Source: an uncultured Blautia sp. (GTDB taxonomy: Bacteria > Bacillota > Clostridia > Lachnospirales > Lachnospiraceae). From it: 10,932 nt of DNA. The notes below the pieces were generated by a model. It did no database searches. It saw nothing but the letters and a program-made list of their open reading frames with translations, and was not told the DNA's origin. The stretch is taken from assembly GCA_938028845.1 (NCBI GenBank), contig CALIZJ010000313.1:1-10932 (forward strand). The letters are read 5' to 3'. Below are positions 7,246-10,932 of the stretch, one piece after another (the stretch's first letter is position 1; the number at the start of each line of letters is the position of its first letter). Position numbers and translations under genes: made by a program.

Positions 7246-8577
7246 TTAAAGCTTTTGATAATTATGATATTTTACCAGTTCTATATTTCCCAAGATCGGA
7301 CAGTCATCTACCTGTTTAAAAGTATACCCCGGCATTTCTCCTTCTTTAAGCTTTAAATAAGAAGGAGTGACCATTCCACCGGAAATCTTTATTGTGGAAT
7401 CTAAAGGAAGAATGTCTTCTGCTTTTTTTATTGTGCAATATAAAACTTGCTGCATACTCTTTAACATGGATGCCAACATGGCTTCTCGAGTTGTAGAAAG
7501 GGTAAGCCCATGCCAGGATCCGGTTTTTACAACCAGGCTTTGCCGGTCTCCGGTTAAATACGGATCAAAGGTTGTTTCATTAGAGGAACTGTATTCTTCC
7601 AAAGAATGAATGAGGTATTCCTCATAAAATTCCTTTCGCGGCATTTCTTTGCAAAATTCTTTATAAAACCAATCAACGGCAAAACCTCCAGCTGTGGTTG
7701 CGTATATCTGCCATAATCCTGGTAAAGCTGCATTTCTCAGGTAATAGTCAGAACTGCATACAGGCTTATCCGTAAGAATGCTGACCATTTCACTGCTGCC
7801 GGCAGTATTCATGATCTGCCCCGGTTTGTTGTTCTGCGCTCCCATTTGTGCGGCTGCCACATCATTTGTACCAATTGCAACTGGGATCCCTTCCGGGATT
7901 CCCAGTATTTCCGCTGCCTGTGGAAGCAAAGTACCGTATAAAAATCCTGGATTATAAATATCTGTAAACCAAGCTGAGTTCAGCTTTAACTGAGAAATAA
8001 GCGTATCTGACCAGCCTTTTTGGGTTGTCGTGTCATACAAACCAAGCATGGAAGCATTTACAAGGTCTGTGATCCATAATCCTGTTAACTTTTTATGAAT
8101 ATAGGTGGTAAGATGCCCGACTTTAAATATTTTATCTAAGATGTCCGGAATATTTTTTTTTATCCATAATAAAGTCATGGCAGAACAGCCGCCTACAAAA
8201 GGATAAATGCCGGATATATGCATATAATTCTCACTTCCGATGGTGCTTTGGATTTCCAGGGATTCCTTTCGGCTCCTGCGGTCAAGATGTGTAATGATAT
8301 TGGGATAGACAAGATCTCCCTTATCATCCATTAAAACAAGAGAAGGCGAAAAGGTATCATAACAAAGCAATTCTACCTTGGAAAGAGCATGTGCATCAAG
8401 TTTTCGAGCTGCAGTTTTTATTGCATGAAACAAATCAACAGGAGATAATTCAATTTTTTCTCCGGGCAATATTATATAATTATATTCTTGCTTTGCATGG
8501 CATTTGGTTTTGCCTGTCTCATCTACCACAGACAATTTTACCGCAGACGTGCCAATATCAATAGACAAAAAATACAT
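7246..8577 (-). CDS. FGGY-family carbohydrate kinase, substrate unknown
   Basis: The protein has 443 residues, shorter than the ~490-510 usual for FGGY kinases, but both halves of the ATPase fold are present. The N-terminal phosphate loop is DIGTSAVK (7-14). The substrate loop is THLDRRS (96-102, the W-x-D-R-R position in relatives). The catalytic base region is GTNDVAAAQMGA (236-247, Asp239). The second phosphate loop is NTAGSSEM (257-264), followed by FDPYLTGDRQ (337-346) and ISGG (398-401). The end, VDDCPILGNIELVKYH, takes the place of the usual adenosine-loop ending E-A-x-A-L-G-A-A, so the gene looks complete and atypical rather than truncated. It should phosphorylate a sugar, polyol or sugar-acid hydroxyl, but the sequence does not say which. 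An AGGAG site precedes the ATG. A promoter and an operator-like site shared with kdgA tie it to the KDG genes. Confidence 0.88.
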   Translation of the reverse strand: MYFLSIDIGTSAVKLSVVDETGKTKCHAKQEYNYIILPGEKIELSPVDLFHAIKTAARKLDAHALSKVELLCYDTFSPSLVLMDDKGDLVYPNIITHLDRRSRKESLEIQSTIGSENYMHISGIYPFVGGCSAMTLLWIKKNIPDILDKIFKVGHLTTYIHKKLTGLWITDLVNASMLGLYDTTTQKGWSDTLISQLKLNSAWFTDIYNPGFLYGTLLPQAAEILGIPEGIPVAIGTNDVAAAQMGAQNNKPGQIMNTAGSSEMVSILTDKPVCSSDYYLRNAALPGLWQIYATTAGGFAVDWFYKEFCKEMPRKEFYEEYLIHSLEEYSSSNETTFDPYLTGDRQSLVVKTGSWHGLTLSTTREAMLASMLKSMQQVLYCTIKKAEDILPLDSTIKISGGMVTPSYLKLKEGEMPGYTFKQVDDCPILGNIELVKYHNYQKL

Positions 8578-8628
8578 AAGATTTCTCCTATAAATTGATA
8601 AAATAGTCGTTTGGGTATAAAAAGAACA

Positions 8629-8649
8629 ATATTCATATAATATGAATAT
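8629..8649. repeat. Perfect 10-bp inverted repeat with 1-nt centre in the FGGY kinase leader
   Basis: ATATTCATAT (8629-8638) and ATATGAATAT (8640-8649) are exact reverse complements around a single A. The element lies about 40-60 bases downstream of the predicted kinase transcript start and about 50 bases before the start codon. It may be a regulator binding site or an mRNA hairpin. It is too AT-rich, and lacks the T-run, to be a terminator. Confidence 0.5.
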
Positions 8650-8663
8650 CGAAAAGAAATCGT

Positions 8664-8682
8664 TGGATAAAATAGAATTTCA
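8664..8682. promoter_or_regulatory. Candidate operator, copy 1 (FGGY kinase promoter)
   Basis: On the plus strand the site reads TGGATAAAATAGAATTTCA, an imperfect dyad with arms TGGAT and (A)TTTCA. It matches the kdgA site at 9843-9861 at 16 of 19 positions, the three differences being adjacent in the middle. Relative to the kinase gene it spans about +9 to +27 from the predicted transcript start, where a bound repressor would block initiation or early elongation. The arrangement of a TGAAA-like half facing a TTTCA half resembles IclR/KdgR-type operators; this comparison is from memory. Confidence 0.6.
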
Positions 8683-8696
8683 AAAAGTTCATTTAT

Positions 8697-8726
8697 ATCA
8701 TAATACGAAAAAGAATAAAATGTCAA
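8697..8726 (-). promoter_or_regulatory. FGGY kinase promoter
   Basis: Read on the minus strand, TTGACA (plus 8721-8726) and TATGAT (plus 8697-8702) are 18 bp apart, a near-consensus sigma-A promoter. The predicted start is near 8690, giving a leader of about 110 nt that contains the candidate operator and the 21-bp palindrome. The promoter lies just past the terminator of the upstream iclR gene, so the kinase is its own transcription unit. Confidence 0.7.
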
Positions 8727-8778
8727 TCATTTTTTGGCATAATTCCCTATGGTCATGCAAGCAAAGGGAGCGATCCCG

Positions 8779-8824
8779 AAAAAGCATACCAGCTGAACAG
8801 ATCTGCCAGCTGGTATGCTTTTTT
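8779..8824 (-). terminator. Bidirectional-looking terminator after the iclR-family gene
   Basis: AAAAAGCATACCAGCTG (8779-8795) pairs perfectly over 17 bp with CAGCTGGTATGCTTTTT (8807-8823) around an 11-nt loop. Read on the minus strand, five T end the stem, directly after the IclR stop codon at 8828. Because the flanks are A-run and T-run, it could also stop plus-strand transcription, although no plus-strand gene feeds into it. Confidence 0.92.
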
Positions 8825-8827
8825 CAT

Positions 8828-9622
8828 TTAATAAATAAGTGTATTTGAATTGACAGAAGGGACATGTCCAAGAATAGAGGAAATCTTATTTGCTGTACTA
8901 TGCAGCAATGGAACGTTTTTGTCTATGAAGGCAGCATCCATACGTGTGGATAAGGTGGAGATACTGATAGCAGCAACTACTTTATTTTCCGCATCTCTGA
9001 TCACATCTGCGATACAGCAGATCCCAAGTTCATGTTCTTCGTTATCAATAGAATATCCTCTTTTTCGTGTTAATTCTAATTCTGTGACCATTTTATCGAA
9101 GGTAGTAATGGTATTTGGTGTAAAGGACTGTATTTCTGATCCTTCCCATACCTCTTTCGCCTCCTGGAAAGTCATACATGCCATTAGTGCTTTCCCTAAC
9201 CCGGTATAGTACATATAGTTGTGAGAACCTGTCTGGGAGGCAATGCGTATCACATTTTCTGAAGCCACCTCTTTAAAAAGGTAAACGATCCTTGCTCCAT
9301 CGGGAATGGCCAGATGTACAGCCTCATGGCTGATTTGACATAAATCCCGGAGATAGTCTACAGATAAAGACAGTAGATCAAAATCAGGTACGGCACGGCT
9401 GCCGATCCTATAGGTACGCAGGGTCATCCTGTATTTGCAGTTTTCCTCATCTTTAATAACATACCCTCGGTTGATAAGTGTTGTAAGAAGGCGGTATATC
9501 GTAGATTTATGTATGCCGGTCTCTGAAGTGAGGGTAGTTATAGAAGCTCCGCTGGGATATTTGGAAAGTGTTTCTACGATGTCGATAACGCGATCTACTA
9601 ATCGAACATTTGTTGATTCCAT
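8828..9622 (-). CDS. IclR-family transcriptional regulator, likely controlling KDG genes
   Basis: The protein has 264 residues, typical for the family. A winged helix-turn-helix spans residues ~5-70 (RLVDRVIDIVETLSKYPSGA, then ITTLTSETGIHKSTIYRLLTTL with the recognition helix, then the wing GYVIKDEENCKYRM). The effector-binding domain spans ~80-255, with the family signatures YYTGLGKALMA (138-148) and RKRGYSIDNEEHELGICCIA (186-205). Ligands of such domains are often small sugar acids or aromatic acids. An AGGAGA site lies 9 bases before the ATG. It is divergent from kdgA-kdgK, a common arrangement for KdgR-type repressors of KDG metabolism. The role as regulator of kdgAK and of the FGGY kinase is inference from position and from the shared 19-bp site. 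The sequence does not show whether it represses or activates. Confidence 0.93.
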   Translation of the reverse strand: MESTNVRLVDRVIDIVETLSKYPSGASITTLTSETGIHKSTIYRLLTTLINRGYVIKDEENCKYRMTLRTYRIGSRAVPDFDLLSLSVDYLRDLCQISHEAVHLAIPDGARIVYLFKEVASENVIRIASQTGSHNYMYYTGLGKALMACMTFQEAKEVWEGSEIQSFTPNTITTFDKMVTELELTRKRGYSIDNEEHELGICCIADVIRDAENKVVAAISISTLSTRMDAAFIDKNVPLLHSTANKISSILGHVPSVNSNTLIY

Positions 9623-9653
9623 AAAATTCCATCTCCTAAAGTAATCTTAATTT

Positions 9654-9682
9654 ATATTAACGAAAATCTAGTTAAGTTTCAA
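9654..9682 (-). promoter_or_regulatory. Promoter of the iclR-family gene
   Basis: Read on the minus strand, TTGAAA (plus 9677-9682) and TAATAT (plus 9654-9659) are 17 bp apart. The predicted start is near 9647, leaving a leader of about 25 nt with the AGGAGA ribosome site. A GAAA...TTTC arrangement covers the spacer and -35 and could be an autoregulatory site. The rest of the 9683-9796 interval is very AT-rich, including an (AT)n run at 9730-9740, with no gene seen. Confidence 0.65.
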
Positions 9683-9796
9683 TAGGTAAAACAAAAAAAT
9701 ACAACATATTTTGTTCGCATTTAATGAAATATATATATATTTTGCACAAAAAAATACTTAATATTTTCGGATATAGCACAAAATAATATTGCTATA

Positions 9797-9825
9797 TTGA
9801 CAAATACTTTAGGCGATAGTATATT
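9797..9825 (+). promoter_or_regulatory. kdgA-kdgK promoter
   Basis: A consensus TTGACA (9797-9802) and TATATT (9820-9825) are 17 bp apart, with a predicted start near 9832. This is a strong sigma-A promoter that would need repression, consistent with the operator-like site immediately downstream. It is divergent from the iclR promoter, with about 185 bp between the two predicted starts. Confidence 0.8.
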
Positions 9826-9842
9826 ATACCCAAGAAGTTCAT

Positions 9843-9861
9843 TGGATAAAATAATGTTTCA
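9843..9861. promoter_or_regulatory. Candidate operator, copy 2 (kdgA promoter)
   Basis: The site reads TGGATAAAATAATGTTTCA. It shares TGGATAAAATA and TTTCA with the site at the FGGY kinase promoter, at the same spacing. It spans about +12 to +30 from the predicted kdgA transcript start. Read on the other strand it begins AATGAAACATT, which resembles a half of the enterobacterial KdgR box as I remember it. The two copies are in opposite orientation relative to their genes, as expected for a site bound by a symmetric dimer. Confidence 0.65.
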
Positions 9862-9894
9862 TTCAGTAAAACAAACAGGAAGGGAGGAATAAAC

Positions 9895-10554
9895 TTGCGT
9901 AAAGAAATAATAGAGCAGGTCAAAGAAAAGAAAATAATCGTGATCGTCAGAAAGGTTTATAAAAAAGACTGCGAAAATTTAATCCACGCATTATGGGAGG
10001 GAGGAATCCGTCTGGTTGAATTTACCTTTGATCAGGACCACCCGGATGAATGGATAGAAACCTGCAATAATATTTCTAGTGCAAAAGAAAAATATAACGG
10101 CAAAATGTTCGTCGGTGCTGGGACCGTACTTACTCGTGATCAGGTTCATCTTGCGAAAAAAGCTGGCGCTTCTTTTGTTATTTCTCCTGATGTAAAAGAA
10201 GAGGTGATAAAAGAGACGTTAAATCAGGATATGGTTTCTATACCTGGAGCGTTTTCGCCTTCAGAAATTGTTTCCGCATATGATTGGGGAGCTGATTTTG
10301 TAAAGGTATTTCCGGCTGGAAATTTAGGTGCCTCCTATATCCGTGCGATCAAGGGACCGTTAAATCATATTCCTCTTTTGGCTGTAGGCGGGGTATCCTA
10401 CAAAAATATCGGAGAATTTTTGAAGGCCGGCGCGGCAGGAGCGGGCCTTGGAGGAGAAATTGTTGACAAGAATCGGATCGCCGCGGGGGACTTTGCAAAA
10501 ATAACGGAAATCGCGCACCTGACCATTGAGAAATGTATGGAAGGAGTAAGCTGA
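9895..10554 (+). CDS. kdgA: KDPG/KHG aldolase (Eda family)
   Basis: The protein has 219 residues, a class I (Schiff-base) aldolase that splits 2-keto-3-deoxy-6-phosphogluconate into pyruvate and glyceraldehyde-3-phosphate; many relatives also split 4-hydroxy-2-oxoglutarate. The active-site glutamate lies in GGIRLVEFTF (Glu42). MFVGAGTVLT (71-80) is the GAGT motif, VISPDV and SIPGAFSPSE line the pocket, and the Schiff-base lysine is in FVKVFPAG (Lys137). AVGGV and GLGGEIV near the C-terminus bind phosphate. The start is TTG at 9895, preceded by a GGGAGG site at 9882-9887; no ATG is available nearby and the N-terminal length fits the family. It is first in an operon with kdgK, which starts at the base after its stop. 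Regulation probably acts through the 9843-9861 site. Confidence 0.95.
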   Translation: MRKEIIEQVKEKKIIVIVRKVYKKDCENLIHALWEGGIRLVEFTFDQDHPDEWIETCNNISSAKEKYNGKMFVGAGTVLTRDQVHLAKKAGASFVISPDVKEEVIKETLNQDMVSIPGAFSPSEIVSAYDWGADFVKVFPAGNLGASYIRAIKGPLNHIPLLAVGGVSYKNIGEFLKAGAAGAGLGGEIVDKNRIAAGDFAKITEIAHLTIEKCMEGVS

Positions 10555-10932
10555 ATGGGTAAAGTTATAACATTTGGAGAAATTATGATGCGTCTTAATC
10601 CAGATGGATACCAGGAACTTCTCCAGGCATCTAATTTGAATGTATCATTTGCCGGCGGAGAGGTAAATGCGGCAGTATCGATCGCGAATTTTGGGATGAA
10701 GGCAGATTTTGTTACAAAAATTCCTGAAAATATACTTGGAAAGAGGGTCGCGATGGAATTGCGCAAGTACGGCGTAGGGGTTGAGAATATTGTATACGGC
10801 GGACCGAGACTGGGTATTTATTTCGTAGAAAAAGGAGTATCGCAAAGACCTGTAAAAGTTTTATACGATCGTGAAAATTCATCAATGGCGCTATCCAAAA
10901 GACAAGATTATGATTGGGACAAAATTTTGGAG
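10555..10932 (+). CDS. kdgK: 2-keto-3-deoxygluconate kinase, PfkB family (5' part only)
   Basis: The first 126 residues are present and the gene runs off the window; the family is usually 310-345 residues. The start ATG directly follows the kdgA stop (TGA-ATG), with AAGGAG at 10541-10546 inside kdgA, so the two are co-transcribed and coupled. The PfkB/ribokinase N-terminus is clear: VITFGEIMMRLNPDG, then SFAGGEVNAAVSIANFGMKA with the sugar-binding GGxxxN (34-39). KDG kinase features are PRLGIYFVEKG (84-94) and RPVKVLYDRENSSMA (98-112). The enzyme phosphorylates KDG with ATP to give KDPG, the substrate of the upstream aldolase. A related sugar kinase of the same family (for example fructokinase) is possible on the N-terminus alone, but the aldolase neighbour and the RLGIYF region favour KDG. 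Confidence 0.93.
   Translation, partial: MGKVITFGEIMMRLNPDGYQELLQASNLNVSFAGGEVNAAVSIANFGMKADFVTKIPENILGKRVAMELRKYGVGVENIVYGGPRLGIYFVEKGVSQRPVKVLYDRENSSMALSKRQDYDWDKILE

Noticed and set aside
8642..8848. Plus-strand ORF of 68 codons between the FGGY kinase and iclR genes
   Set aside because: It runs through the kinase promoter and operator and the terminator hairpin, has no ribosome site, and its translation looks like AT-rich non-coding sequence.
9727..9742. AAATATATATATATTT palindrome between iclR and kdgA as an operator
   Set aside because: It is a simple AT dinucleotide run, self-complementary by composition, and lies outside both predicted promoters.
4109..10932. Glycerate kinase as part of the KDG pathway at the right side
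   Set aside because: KDPG cleavage gives pyruvate and glyceraldehyde-3-phosphate, not glycerate. The genes are 5 kb apart, with a terminator and convergent transcription between them, and no shared operator site was found near glxK.

Overview
The window looks like chromosomal DNA of a Gram-positive Clostridia species, most likely a gut Lachnospiraceae. The evidence is strong AGGAGG-type ribosome binding sites, TTG starts, sigma-A-like promoters with 17-18 bp spacers, a hydrogenase-type PAS protein next to a SpoIIE-like phosphatase, and a BspA-type LRR/FnIII secreted protein. The genus call is inference; no rRNA or other marker is present. There are ten protein genes. The first and last are cut by the window edges. 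No tRNA, rRNA, CRISPR array, insertion sequence or phage gene was seen.

Left part (1-2592, plus strand): the end of a PAS-containing protein, probably the sensory [FeFe] hydrogenase HydS, is followed one base later by a SpoIIE/PP2C-type phosphatase. Together they look like a redox- or H2-sensing signalling pair. Then comes yebC (YebC/PmpR/TACO1 family) with its own promoter and a very strong terminator.

Middle (2600-7214, plus strand): a hipB-hipA toxin-antitoxin pair, a glycerate kinase (TTG start) and a large secreted LRR_5/fibronectin-III protein. The hipB promoter is placed so that its mRNA should be almost leaderless, and hipB overlaps hipA by 68 nt. I see no terminator between hipB and the end of the LRR gene, so read-through of all four genes is possible, although their functions do not obviously connect. 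A hairpin terminator at 7165-7214 closes this block.

Right part (7246-10932): a sugar-acid or ketose utilisation locus. On the minus strand are an FGGY-family carbohydrate kinase and, upstream, an IclR-family regulator, separated by a terminator. Divergently, on the plus strand, are kdgA (KDPG/KHG aldolase) and kdgK (2-keto-3-deoxygluconate kinase, cut by the window end). KdgK makes KDPG from KDG, and KdgA splits KDPG into pyruvate and glyceraldehyde-3-phosphate. The most notable observation is a 19-bp site, TGGATAAAATANNNTTTCA, found twice. One copy lies just downstream of the predicted start of the kdgA transcript and the other just downstream of that of the FGGY kinase, in opposite orientation. 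This suggests that one regulator, most simply the neighbouring IclR protein, controls both units, and that the FGGY kinase belongs to the same pathway.
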